Assembly: GCF_041146395.1 (NCBI RefSeq)
Contig: NC_090996.1
Span: 28,544,738-28,608,737 of the forward strand
Length of the DNA: 64,000 bases
Direction: 5' to 3'
From: Eulemur rufifrons
Lineage: Eukaryota > Chordata > Mammalia > Primates > Lemuridae
The notes below the pieces were generated by a model, which had not been told where the DNA came from, did not search any database, and worked only from the letters and a program-made list of their open reading frames with translations. The position numbers and the translations under genes were made by a program. This document shows, in pieces, positions 55,443-64,000 of the stretch; positions within the stretch are counted from its first letter, which is position 1, and each line of letters opens with the position of its first letter.

Positions 55443-57200
55443 ATAACCTCGCAATGAAAGGGGATCATTGCCTAGAGGAATAGCTCAGACATGGGGATGG
55501 CTACGGTTATTACTATTTTCTGCAGTTTTTTATTTTCTGATCACAGAAATAACCCGTTCAACATCCAGCAACGTGTCTCGGCCTTTATACAGCGAGAAAT
55601 TTCAAATCATACAGAAACAGAAAAAATAGAAAGTGAAACCTTTCATAATTCTCTTCCCCACTGTGAAGTCAATGTATCACATTCTAGACTTTTCCCTGTG
55701 CACAGGTGAGCATCTAGTTCTCAATTGTTTCCAAACATGGGACGATGCCCTACACTGTAGCAACTTGCTCCGGTTCAGCGCGTGGTGGACGTCCTTCCAC
55801 GCCGGGACCCGTCACTGGCCAGGCTCCTCTGAGGGGCCGTGAGCGGCTCCCCAGCACGGATGCCGGAGATGAACGCTGAGCGGTTTCGGGTTCCCCGCCC
55901 CTCCCGGCAAGGCCCTAAGGAACATCCCCCTGCTCACACCTTCCTGAACACCCGGGGGAATTTCTGCCGGGCAAATCCCTGCCCATGGAACTGTCAGGTG
56001 TGATGGCACATTTGAAATGTTGTCATCTCACTGCCAAATTGTCCTCGCATTATTTTGAGAATTAACCCCCCCAAAAAGGCAAAGGGGAACACATATCCCC
56101 TTCCCCTGCCCTCCCCTCTTTGGGGACTCTCTTCTTCAACAAGGTGGCTGTGGGTGGCCACTGTGACGTCACAGATGTGGGGGAGGGGGCAGGCCAACAC
56201 ACCGTGTGACTGCCCAACCGGGACCTCAGGGGACTGGACGTCCTTTTGAGATTCTCGGTGACCGTGGCTGCATTTCCCAGCCAGAGGCCACAGCCAACAG
56301 AACTGGGGCAGCCAGTGGGGAGAGGCTGGGCGTCATTTTAAAACTCATAATACAATTCCACGATTTTAGAATTGGAAAAAGACAATAAGAGCGTTTTATC
56401 ATACAAACCATTTGTTTGCCATTGATGTATTCATTCAACAGAGATCGGGGTTCCTTTCATTTTATTGTTCTCAGTACTGGGACGGCCACAGCAGACACAG
56501 CCCCTGACCTCTCTGAACTGTCATTCTCCTTGCGGGGGGAGGGGGACGGATGTCACACAACAAACATCAGTGGGCGGCAAGTGCTGTATTATTTAGGGTA
56601 ACGGCCAGCTGCTATAACAAACAGACCCCAGCATTTCAGGCTTGGGGGCCCTAGACAAGGCCGAGTGTCCCCATGGCACAGCTCTGAGTCTTCCTCCTCC
56701 CAGGACTCACGACTTATTTCTGGGATTATCTGACCAGGGCCCGTCCCCTCCACTAACCTGCGAGTTCCAAGGTTTGTTTTATCCTCTGTAGACACAATGG
56801 CTTCCTTTCGGTCCCAGGCTTTCCTTGTCCCCAGAACATTGCCCTGCAGTCCCCTGCCGAGTCTTCAAACCGACAGAGCACACTCACCATCCAGGTGTCA
56901 GCTCACTGTCCTCTCCTGTGTGCGGCCACCACCCGGTCTTGTGTTCTCCTCGGCACGTGGCTGGGGCGAGGGGTGTCATGTGACCAATGACGTGGGAACA
57001 GAAGTGGAGGGTGTCACTGCAGGGCCAGGGCAGGTGCTAATTGCTCTCCAGTCCAATGGCTGCATGTGGACGTTCAGGACATGTCGGAAGCCATGTGGCC
57101 AAGAAGGCGGAGCTGTGGTCGGCCTGGGTCCCTGAATGGCTGCGTGGACACGGCCACTGGCTCCCTCCCCGCTGGAACACTCGCATCGACAGAGGGTGGC
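55443..57200. other. Intergenic DNA, nothing firmly recognised
   Basis: No supported gene. 56588-56790 (GGTAACGGCCAGCTGCTATA) may be an old MLT/MER-type fragment. The remainder looks unique. Confidence 0.35.
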
Positions 57201-57204
57201 TCTG

Positions 57205-57495
57205 GCTCAGCACTCAGCTCTCGGCTCAGATGTTACCTCCTCAAAAAGGCATCTCTCCAGCCCCCTCCAGAAACCTAGTCGTTCTCTGTCTCCTCAACGG
57301 ATTCTACGCACGTTTGTAATAGATTTCAACCATTTTGTTCATCTATTTGCTCACATGAATACATCTGTCCCGACTAGCAGGTGAGCTTCTCGGGGGCAGG
57401 AATGCTCATCTCTCCCTCATGCTATAGTATGTTCCCAGAACAGGCCCTGGCACATAGCACATGCTCAATAAAAACGTGAATGAATAAATGGTCCA
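57205..57495 (+). repeat. L2 LINE 3' end
   Basis: GGCTCAGATGTTACCTCCTC, GTTCATCTATTTGCTCACAT and AACAGGCCCTGGCACATAGC to ATGAATAAATGG, the typical L2 terminus. Confidence 0.75.
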
Positions 57496-57499
57496 GCCC

Positions 57500-58865
57500 A
57501 TCTGCCTCAAATTGCTTGTCTGTCCAACAGGGTGGATGCCAATCTCTGCCATCTCACAGGGCTGCGCTGAGACCAGAAGGGTGATTTTTCAAAAGCACTG
57601 AGTATTAGAGGCTTAGGGGTAATAACTTAGGTCAATCTAGACTTGAGTTAATAAATGAAAATTTATTGCTAATCTACTAGGTGTCGGTGCACCCTCTTAG
57701 GAACTTAGTGAACTTTAGCTTCAAATGAATGGTTTTCCAACCTCGCTATGGGCCAGGGGTAGGATCTACCCGCTCTGGGACAGAGAGTACTACCTACCTC
57801 CTTGGTATCTACCAGCCCTTCTCTTTCCTAAGAACCCGCTTTACGCCAAGCAGCCCTGTGTTCGCGGTGAGGCGAGTGTTCAGAGGGGGCGGTTGCTGGA
57901 TGGGACATGGGGAAGGCACTTCATGAGACTGACCCCTTTTGCCGCCCTCCTCTTCTTCCTCCTTCCTGCCTGGACAGTGGATACAGCCGAATTTCCAGCA
58001 GGGCCAAGGCTGGCCTTAGTGCGCCTTTGTTCAAATTTGAGAAAGACTTTTGCCGGGCGCAGTTGAATTGGAAAAAAGACATCTCCCGTGGGCAGAAGCG
58101 TCTCCATGGGCTCGGGGCCTGGCTTGGCAAGCAGACCATAACCTGGGTTTCAGTCCCTACCCAATCTCTTTGGCAGGGAGCGTTGAGCAGTCCACAAACT
58201 GCACAACCATCCTGGGCAGACTTGATGTTGGACTAGGAGGCAACTTTGAGGGTGAAAAGCATTTGCTGAAGGCAGAGCTGAAAGATAAAAGAAGCCTGGA
58301 CCTTTGATAAGGGCGGGGCTCCCATATAGGGCCTGAATGACCTTCCTCCTGAATTTATTTTCATTAAAAAAATAATTTAAATAATTTATTTTGCAATGAT
58401 GTCAAAGTTTCAGAAAAGTCGCAAGAACTATACAAAGAACTCCCCTTCCCCCAGGCTGGCCGATGGTTAACAGTCTATCCCGTCTGCTCAACTACTATCT
58501 CTCCCTTCCTTTCTCTCCCTCTTTCTCTATGATATTTTCCAGAATCACTTGAGAGCAGCTGACACACACGAGGGCGTCACCCCTGAATACTCCAGCGGGT
58601 ACATCCCCCTGACGAGGACACTCTAACAACCACCCACATCACCTCTGACTCCTTAAGGAAAACCTAAAACTCCTTCCCAAGTGACTTATTTTGGTTTTCT
58701 GTTATGAGTAGCCAAACGGAACGCTAACTGCTCCCCTCTGTACCCCTCAAGTCCGCAGGGGAGGTGGGAAAGGTCACGCACAGCCCAGGGTGGCCGGGCC
58801 GGACCCGCCCACACTCCCGCCACTCTCCCTCCAGTGCCTCCCACCTGCCAGGCACCTCTTGGCCT
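57500..58865. other. Intergenic DNA upstream of PRM1, nothing firmly recognised
   Basis: No supported gene and no repeat family identified with confidence. 58365-58400 is an AT-rich stretch (AATAATTTAAATAATTTATT). Confidence 0.35.
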
Positions 58866-58869
58866 CAGA

Positions 58870-59030
58870 GCTTTTGCTTTTTTCCCATTGAGGTGAAATT
58901 CACAAAGCACTAGTCACCATTTTCAAGCGTGCAATTCCGTGGCCTTTAGCGTGCTCACAGTGCTGTGTGACCGTCACCCCCACCCAGCTGCACGTCTCCA
59001 TCAGCCAAAGGGAAGCTCGTGCCCAGGCAG
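58870..59030 (-). repeat. L1M fragment
   Basis: GAGGTGAAATTCACAAAGCA, CAAGCGTGCAATTCCGTGGC and GCTGTGTGACCGTCACCCCC, the same antisense L1 segment seen at 41.7 kb and 7.1 kb. Confidence 0.55.
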
Positions 59031-59339
59031 CAGGGGTCCCCCACAATCAGCTTCTGACTCCGTGGATTTCCTGTGTCTGGACCCTTCCTATAAACGGGGT
59101 CACACACTCTGTGCCCCCTCATGGCCTTGGCAGGAGCCGCTCCCTGTCCCCAGATGCTGTTCGCTCCTGCCACCCCGATGTCCTTTCGCTTCCCTACACC
59201 AGCTCCCCGCCCAGGGCGTTCCCTAGAAGCTCATGTGAGATGAACGTCCTCAGAGAAGACCCAGGGCTCCCTGCTCAGCGTCTGTCACGATCACACATAC
59301 TCCGAGTGGTTATTTCACTCGTGTCCCCTGCAGTGAGAG

Positions 59340-59460
59340 CACAAGGGCTGTAGGGTGTAGGAGGGATGTGTCTTATTCATCGCTGTACGGCAGGCCCAGG
59401 CCCCCATCCGGCACATAGTAGGTGCTTGGTGACATTTGGTTAACTGGATGAGCGGGCGAG
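59340..59460 (+). repeat. L2 LINE terminus upstream of PRM1
   Basis: GTGTCTTATTCATCGCTGTA and CCGGCACATAGTAGGTGCTT, ending about 20 bp before the first CRE-like motif of PRM1. Confidence 0.65.
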
Positions 59461-59476
59461 TGAGTGCCCTTACAGA

Positions 59477-59606
59477 GACGTCATCCTGTGTCCCCTTGGC
59501 TATGACATCAGAGGCTCCCGCCCTCCCTGCACATGCCCATATATGGACACGATTTGGGACAGCTGTGGCCGTGGCTTGTGAGGTCCCCGAACACTTCGAC
59601 CTCACA
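59477..59606 (+). promoter_or_regulatory. PRM1: PRM1 CRE-like elements
   Basis: Three CRE-related motifs lie upstream of the TATA box: GACGTCAT at 59477-59484, TGACATCA at 59503-59510 and CGACCTCA (TGAGGTCG on the reverse strand) at 59597-59604. Prm1 in rodents is activated post-meiotically by CREM-tau through a CRE-like site at about -57. The 59597 motif lies at that distance, so it is the best positional candidate. Binding is inferred. Confidence 0.5.
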
Positions 59607-59631
59607 ATGCCTGGGCGGGGGGCCCGGTGTC

Positions 59632-59637
59632 TATAAG
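59632..59637 (+). promoter_or_regulatory. PRM1: PRM1 TATA box
   Basis: TATAAG lies about 30 bp upstream of the conserved 5' UTR start (CTCACAGCCCACAAAGTTCC, starting near 59660). This gives a 5' UTR of roughly 90 nt. The flanking sequence matches the protamine-1 promoter layout I know from mouse and human. Confidence 0.85.
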
Positions 59638-59755
59638 AGGCCCAGGCGCCAGCCCTAGCTCACAGCCCACAAAGTTCCACCTGCTCACAGGTTGGCTGGC
59701 TCAACCAAGGTGGTGCCCCCTGCTCTGAGAGTCCAGGCCAACTTCATCCGGCGCC

Positions 59756-59995
59756 ATGGCCAGATACAGATGTTGCCGTAGCCAAAGCAGGAGCAGGTGC
59801 CGCCGCCGGAGACGAAGATGTCGCAGACGACGGAGGCGATGCTGTCGGAGGAGGAGGAGGAGTAAAGCGGGGCCCAGCCTGGGGGGCGGGCTGGGCTGGG
59901 GCAGGGACAGGGACAGGGACGGGGGCCCTCAATGCCTTTCTCGTTCCCCGCCAGGGTGCTGCCGCCGCAGGTACAGGTGTAGAAGAAGATACTAA
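59756..59995 (+). CDS. PRM1: PRM1, sperm protamine P1 (two exons)
   Basis: Exon 1 is 59756-59861 and exon 2 is 59955-59995. The 93-bp intron starts GTAAAG, ends CCGCCAG, and splits an Arg codon (A|GG). The product has 48 residues. It begins [14 protein letters not shown], the P1 signature, continues in Arg runs broken by single or paired Cys, and ends RCRRRY. I count 30 Arg and 9 Cys (positions 6, 7, 15, 22, 29, 30, 37, 38, 44). Human P1 is slightly longer, has fewer Arg and only six Cys. Ser9 and Ser11-Arg-Ser13 lie in the RSQSRSR segment, the conserved N-terminal kinase target region. P1 replaces transition proteins in elongating spermatids and packs DNA into toroids; the Cys form disulphides during epididymal transit. 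It lies head-to-tail 2.8 kb upstream of PRM2. The GCGCCATGG context and the homologous 5' UTR support this start. Confidence 0.97.
   Translation: MARYRCCRSQSRSRCRRRRRRCRRRRRRCCRRRRRSKAGPSLGGGLGWGRDRDRDGGPQCLSRSPPGCCRRRYRCRRRY
59862..59954 (+). other. PRM1: PRM1 intron (93 bp, G-rich, in frame)
   Basis: Boundaries are GT at 59862-59863 and AG at 59953-59954. The middle is strongly G-rich and contains three tandem GGGACA-like units near 59902-59920. The length is a multiple of three and the intron has no in-frame stop, so unspliced RNA would encode 79 residues. A small intron of about this size at this position is the known organisation of mammalian PRM1. Confidence 0.93.
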
Positions 59996-60155
59996 ATGCA
60001 CAGAATAGCACGTCCGTCCACCAAACTCCTGCCTGAGAATTTTACCAGACTTCAAGAACCTCTTGCCACATCTTGAAAATGCCACCATCCAATGAAAAAC
60101 AGGAGCCTGCTAAGGAACAATGCCGCCTGTCAATAAACGTTGAAAAGTCATCCCA
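59996..60155 (+). other. PRM1: PRM1 3' UTR with translational control element
   Basis: This is a short, highly conserved 3' UTR. The 17-nt block at 60115-60131 (GAACAATGCCGCCTGTC) corresponds to the translational control element described for mouse Prm1, differing at one position as I recall it. The preceding GCCACCATCCAATGAAAAAC at 60080-60099 is also conserved. In mice this UTR delays translation for days after transcription; the same role here is inferred. Confidence 0.75.
60132..60137 (+). terminator. PRM1: PRM1 polyadenylation signal (AATAAA)
   Basis: AATAAA directly follows the 17-nt control element, 137 nt after the stop codon. Cleavage is expected near 60150-60160. Confidence 0.85.
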
Positions 60156-60159
60156 CTCT

Positions 60160-61130
60160 CGTCTCCTTGTCCTTGAGAAGGGGCTCGGGGAGCGGGCATG
60201 GGCGTGGGACGGGAGAGTGGGAGGGGGACATATGAGTGACAGCTGTCACACTGGATTTTGTTGCAAACTCTCAGCGGCACGCACATCATGACAAAAACCT
60301 GCGTCCTCAAACCTCCTCCTCACCCAGTGGGGCACCGAGGCCGGGTCGTGCGAGTTTCTAGGGGCCAACTGTGCACGTCTCTTCCCAACCCCGCACTCAT
60401 GACTTCGATGGCAGCCCCCGGGGCAGGAGTATTGACACGAGAACTGACAAGTGCTACACGTCAGGTTTCCTCCACCCCAGGGGCCCCCGGAGCCAGGCAG
60501 ACATTTATCAGCCCGAGTTTGACATGAGCGACTCATCGCCCACCCAGGACACTCAGCCCAGAGATTTCCACACTGAAAAGAAGCCATCTTTGGTGATAAG
60601 TAGATTAAGCCAGTTGTCACCAGAAAAACCATTCAGTTCAAAATGTTTTATTCCTCATCCAGCAGGCCTGTCATGAGCTCTCATCCCCATGTGGGGACAG
60701 TGATAACTTGTCCAGGTAGCAGCTGAGCTGCGCTTTTCACGCTTAACCTTCAGTAGCTCCACGAAGGAGACACATCACCCACTTGAGGACGCAAAGGCCA
60801 CCTGCCCATCTGGTCCGACCCAAGCCCACGCTGAACTCACACGACACTGCCTGGACCCAAACCCCAGAGAGACGTGGAGATGGGTCATGGACAGGTCAGT
60901 GACCAAACAAGGACTCCTGCTGGACACTGGTCTACCTGGCCGGGTCACAGCTGAGGAGAGCCCAGCTCTCAGATGCTGTGACACAGACGCGGGGTCACAA
61001 TCACTTCATGGTGGTGGAGCAAAGCCCAGGGCACCAGCATCAGTGACCAGAGCTCTGAGGTCCAGTTCTCTGAGGTGACATTTCCCGGCACCTCGGGATT
61101 GCTACGGCTATGACTTCTATTTATAAGTTC
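60160..61130. other. PRM1-PRM2 intergenic DNA, unique part
   Basis: No gene recognised. ORFs here have no similarity I can name. 60500-60720 is comparatively AT-rich and contains CAAAATGTTTTATTCC. Confidence 0.4.
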
Positions 61131-61139
61131 TGCACGTGT

Positions 61140-61350
61140 CACTTCCAGTCCTCACACCAGCCTCGCGGGGCAGGTGTCAACAGCCCCGCAGTTCCAGGTA
61201 AGCACCCCGGGGGACTCAGAGCTTGAGTTCAACCCTAGGCCTGGTGCCCCAGGGCCCCGGCCACTGCGGGAACAGCTTCCCACACCCCATCGGAGGGCGA
61301 CAGCAGGCGGCTGAACTTGCAGACCCCGGGTGACTTTCCTAGTTTGATCA
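61140..61350 (-). repeat. MIR SINE, diverged
   Basis: CAGTCCTCACACCAGCCTCG followed by GGTAAGCACCCCGGGGGACT and CTTGAGTTCAACCCTAGGCC; a weak reverse MIR pattern. Confidence 0.4.
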
Positions 61351-61554
61351 TCCAACTCTAGCCGTGGAGACGGGACTCAGCAGGACCCGGGGGGAGGCCT
61401 GGACATGCAGATTGTCAACAAGGGCCCTCGGGGGCCACTATAAAGTGCCTTTGTCCTCAAAAGGGAAGCAGCACACACGCAGCGCAGGAGTGGCGACACC
61501 GCCCTCCTGCGAGGGCCGGAAGGTTGAGCCCTCCGTCGCTGCTTCCTATCGCCA

Positions 61555-61990
61555 CCGTGGCCAACGACCACGAACGTCACACGGTGCAGATTTATCATCT
61601 GCTTCCGCAGGTCACGAGTCCGAAAGGGGCCTTGTGAGATTTCAAATCAAGGTGTCATCAGGGCTGAGTCCCCTCTAGATGTTCCGGGGAGGATAACCCG
61701 CCTCCTTGGCTCGTGGCCGGTCCATCCTCAAAGCCAGCCGCGTGGCACCCCCCAATCTCTCCTCCTGGGCCCCCCCTGCCTCCCTCTCCTGTCTTATAAG
61801 GGCCCTGGTGGTTGTGTCGGGCCCACCCAGAGAGTCCTGGAGGACCCCCCCCCAACGTGAGGGCCCTAAGGCAATCACATCTGCATAGTCTCTTTTGCCA
61901 CGTAAGGGGACACAGTCACAGGCTCTGGGAGTAAGACGTGGCCATGCACGGGGGAGGCGTGGCTGTGTCTGCCACATCCTCCTTGCTGCT
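61555..61990 (-). repeat. MLT1-like LTR between PRM1 and PRM2
   Basis: GTGCAGATTTATCATCTGCT, AATCAAGGTGTCATCAGGGC, CTTGGCTCGTGGCCGGTCCA, TAAGGGCCCTGGTGGTTGTG and CTTTTGCCACGTAAGGGGAC follow a reverse MaLR LTR. Confidence 0.65.
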
Positions 61991-62615
61991 GTGGCTCTGA
62001 TTTGGGACGTCAGCGGGATGATCAATGTATAACGAGATGCCCAGGAGCAGGCAGGCGGAGCCGAGGGGAGAAGACACATGTGGAGGAGAAGGGGGCGCCC
62101 CGGCCTGGGAGGGGTGCAGAGCCGAGGGTGTGGCCTGAGGGTGTCCCTGCCTGCCTGTCCCCTTGTCTGCACAGTCACCGTGAGTAGCTTCTCCCACAGA
62201 AAATGGGGATTGTGACCACAAGGCGTGAAGGAGCGAACTCGGGGGAAACAGGTAGCGACTCCGGATAACGGGGTGCTGTTCTTACTGCCAGCAAGCCGTG
62301 AGGACAGGTGGAAGCCCCTCCTGCACATGCTGGTGCCACGTGGCACAGCACCGAGGATGTGGGAAACTTCCAATGGCCACACGCCAATGCCCACCAGCGG
62401 GGCACCTGGATGACAAAACGCTGGCACTCTTTCTTGTGACCTGAGGTCCCACCTGCTACCAGAGAGTGGGGACACAGTTTACTGGCAAAGCAAGGGGACT
62501 GCTTGCCCTTCCCGCCCCCCTGTTGTGTGCCAGGGCCCTCCTGGCTGCGGGGGCTGGGCGGGGTGGGGACAATGAATGGGGGGCGGGGCCGCCAGGTCAC
62601 AGTGGGGGTCCCCTT

Positions 62616-62623
62616 TATATATG
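62616..62623 (+). promoter_or_regulatory. PRM2: PRM2 TATA box
   Basis: TATATATG follows GGTCCCCTT and lies about 30 bp before the likely start site near 62647. Upstream is a conserved GGGCGGGGCCGCCAGGTCAC block (62581-62600) that contains a GC box and an AGGTCAC half-site. The 5' UTR would be about 110 nt. Confidence 0.8.
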
Positions 62624-62755
62624 AGCCTCCCCAGAGAGCCCCTGCAAACCAGACCAACATCAACACCAAGAGCAGGTGGGCAGGCCTCGGCCCTCCTCCC
62701 CACCCCCAAGGCCAGCTGCAGGCTCCGCCTAGGAGCCTCCACACCTCCCTCCACC

Positions 62756-63266
62756 ATGGTCCGGTACCGCGTGAGGAGCCCCAGCGAACGCCCGAACCAG
62801 GGGTACAGGCAGCAAGGGCACGAGCAGGAGCAAGGACCCGAGGGCCAGGAGGAGCCGGGCCTGAGCCCCGAGAGCATCGAGTTCTACGGCAGGACCTACA
62901 AAGGCCGCCACTGCCGCTACAGGCGCAGATGCTGCTCTCGGAAGAGGCTGAACCGGATCCACAGACGGCGGCGACGCTCCTGCCGAAGGCGCAGAAAACG
63001 CTGCTGCAGGCGGAGGCATCGCAGAGGTCTGCCCCCCTCCCCCGCCGCACCCCTCGCCCACCCCGTGAACCCCTAGGGACCCCAGGCCCTTTGCACCTGC
63101 GCCACTGCACGGAGGGGCAGGAGGGAGGCAGGGACCCCACCCACCTGGCAGCCCCCAAAAGCCCCCCTCCCCACCCAGATTCCCTAGACGCCCCTCTGAA
63201 CCAGAATTTTCTTTCCCAAAAGCCTGCAGGAGGAGGAGGAGAAGATGCAGAAGGCGCTACTACTAA
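62756..63266 (+). CDS. PRM2: PRM2, sperm protamine P2 precursor (two exons)
   Basis: Exon 1 is 62756-63026 and exon 2 is 63223-63266. The 196-bp intron has an AGAG|GTCTGC donor and a CCAAAAG acceptor and splits codon 91 (G|CC). The product is a 104-residue precursor; the human one has 102. Residues 1 to about 45 form the Glu/Gln-containing pro-region ([20 protein letters not shown] at the start, [13 protein letters not shown] near 36-48), which is removed stepwise in spermatids. The remainder is Arg-rich with Cys at 53, 59, 60, 76, 83, 84, 92 and 99 and His at 52, 69 and 88, consistent with zinc-binding P2. Exon 2 encodes (A)[13 protein letters not shown], where human ends in Arg-Arg-His. P2 acts with P1 in sperm chromatin condensation. 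It is downstream of and co-oriented with PRM1. The frame is open 60 codons upstream, but the CCACCATGG context and homology fix the start. Confidence 0.96.
63027..63222 (+). other. PRM2: PRM2 intron (196 bp)
   Basis: GT is at 63027-63028 and AG at 63221-63222. The intron is C-rich, with several CCCC runs. The acceptor is preceded by a short TTTTCTTTCCC tract. It lies at the usual position, near the C-terminal end of the coding region. Confidence 0.9.
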
Positions 63267-63399
63267 ACTTCCTGCGCCCACCGCCCCTGGCTGGAAGTTA
63301 AGGAGAATTCACCTGCCCAAGAAACACCACACGAGGCCATAGCAACTCCCCCACGTCAGATGCCCGAGCCCTGAGTTGCCGAAGAACTCACAAGATCTG

Positions 63400-63432
63400 A
63401 ATAAAACAAGCAAAAGTCACCTGCCAAATAAA
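63400..63432 (+). terminator. PRM2: PRM2 polyadenylation region (two AATAAA hexamers)
   Basis: AATAAA occurs at 63400-63405 and again at 63427-63432. The second matches the human PRM2 signal (CACCTGCCCAATAAA-type context). The first arises where I recall a GAGTGAAAC-type sequence in human. The 3' UTR from 63267 resembles the human one, including AAGAAACACC and GAGGCCATAGCAACTCCCC. Confidence 0.8.
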
Positions 63433-63449
63433 ACTTGACGAGAAACTCA

Positions 63450-64000
63450 GAGGCCTATTGGGGGCTCCTTTGCACAAAGGGCAGACCTGGCTTCCCGGGG
63501 CGGGTGGGGCTCGGCGCCCTGAGCGCGTCTGGTGTGTTACCCCGAGACACTGTCCTGTCCTCTGTCACGTGTCCTTTCCTGGTGCCAAAAGCCACGCTAT
63601 CACACTACTGCCGTGACACCCCCACCTCTGGCCTGGGCGTCTTCAACCAAAGTCAGGCTCTCCTGAACCACATCCTACCCCATGAGAGGGGTGAAAGGTC
63701 ACCTCTGGCTTCCCTGCCCAAAGACTGAGCCCTAACTCAGTCACAAAGATGTCTTCAGTGGCACGCACGGCAGAAGTCCCTGGGCGCCAATGTTGTGTGG
63801 CCGGGGGGAGTGTGAATTGCGGGAGGAGAGGAACAGTACACGCCGGAGCCCCGCGGTAGGAAGCAGGTCTGGCTTGCTCCAGCAAGAGAGCAGGGGCCGG
63901 GCTGTATGAGGCTGTCTTGGCCAGCACGTTACCCCAGGACTGCCCTCCCTCCGGAGCCTCGGGGAGAACCCACGCTGCTGGGCACGGGGGGCTGCCTGCA
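63450..64000. other. Downstream flank of PRM2
   Basis: No gene or repeat recognised in the last 550 bp. By human synteny PRM3 and then TNP2 would follow in the same orientation, outside the window. Confidence 0.5.

Noticed and set aside
59744..60088. Minus-strand ORFs opposite PRM1
   Set aside because: Antisense of poly-Arg codons gives Pro/Ala/Ser-rich shadow peptides; no independent support.
62576..62755. In-frame upstream extension of PRM2
   Set aside because: It starts upstream of the TATA box and includes promoter sequence. The conserved MVRYRVRS start with CCACCATGG context is correct.
62175..63281. 368-codon minus-strand ORF across PRM2
   Set aside because: It is a shadow of Arg/Cys-codon-rich and GC-rich PRM2 DNA. 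It has no recognisable domain, and the opposite strand has a well-supported spliced gene with homologous exons and UTRs.
62503..63342. 279-codon plus-strand ORF in another frame over PRM2
   Set aside because: Reads through the PRM2 intron in the wrong frame; Pro/Arg-rich composition is a by-product of GC content.
63450..64000. PRM3 or TNP2 inside the window
   Set aside because: No Glu-rich PRM3 frame or TNP2-like exon seen before the window ends; expected spacing places them beyond the edge.

Overview
The window is nuclear DNA from a primate, most likely a lemuriform strepsirrhine. Alu SINEs are abundant. At least four of them (6155-6516, 18294-18637, 47241-47580, 55089-55429) carry the same A/T-rich block, about 35 bp long, inserted between the two monomers; I associate this with lemur Alus. 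A short piggyBac-like element flanked by TTAA also fits a lemur. No bacterial-style operons, CRISPR arrays or tRNA/rRNA genes were seen.

Three protein-coding genes can be read exon by exon. RMI2 lies on the minus strand. Its first exon sits in a CpG-rich promoter near 24.3 kb, its second coding exon is at 19.9-20.0 kb, and its 3' UTR runs to a poly(A) signal near 18.95 kb. It encodes an OB-fold subunit of the BLM-TOP3A-RMI dissolvasome. At the right-hand end, PRM1 (59.66-60.16 kb) and PRM2 (62.65-63.45 kb) lie head-to-tail on the plus strand. Each has a TATA box, one small intron and a short 3' UTR. They encode the arginine-rich protamines that replace histones in spermatids. The order RMI2(-)-PRM1(+)-PRM2(+) is the reverse complement of the human 16p13.13 arrangement, so PRM3 and TNP2 would be expected just beyond the right edge.

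Layout: 0-19 kb is a repeat field (degraded L1, Alu, MLT1-like LTRs, MIR) downstream of RMI2. 18.9-24.5 kb is RMI2. 24.5-59.5 kb is a roughly 35-kb intergenic stretch of nested repeats with no gene I can support. 59.5-63.5 kb is the protamine cluster, with a MLT1-like LTR and MIR remnants between the two genes.

I found no wholly new gene system. The most informative oddities are: (i) a triple nest at 41.7-42.65 kb in which an 83-bp mariner-type MITE sits in a MLT1-like LTR that itself sits in an L1 fragment; (ii) the piggyBac-like MITE at 34.5-34.8 kb; (iii) a 28S-rRNA-derived retrocopy inside an L1 at 28.8 kb; (iv) an 84-bp 3'-truncated Alu with perfect retroposition hallmarks inside a MER20-like element at 26.4 kb; and (v) a PRM1 intron of 93 nt that is in frame and stop-free, in a protamine with unusually many Arg and Cys residues. 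Family names for old repeats come from memory of consensus sequences and are provisional.
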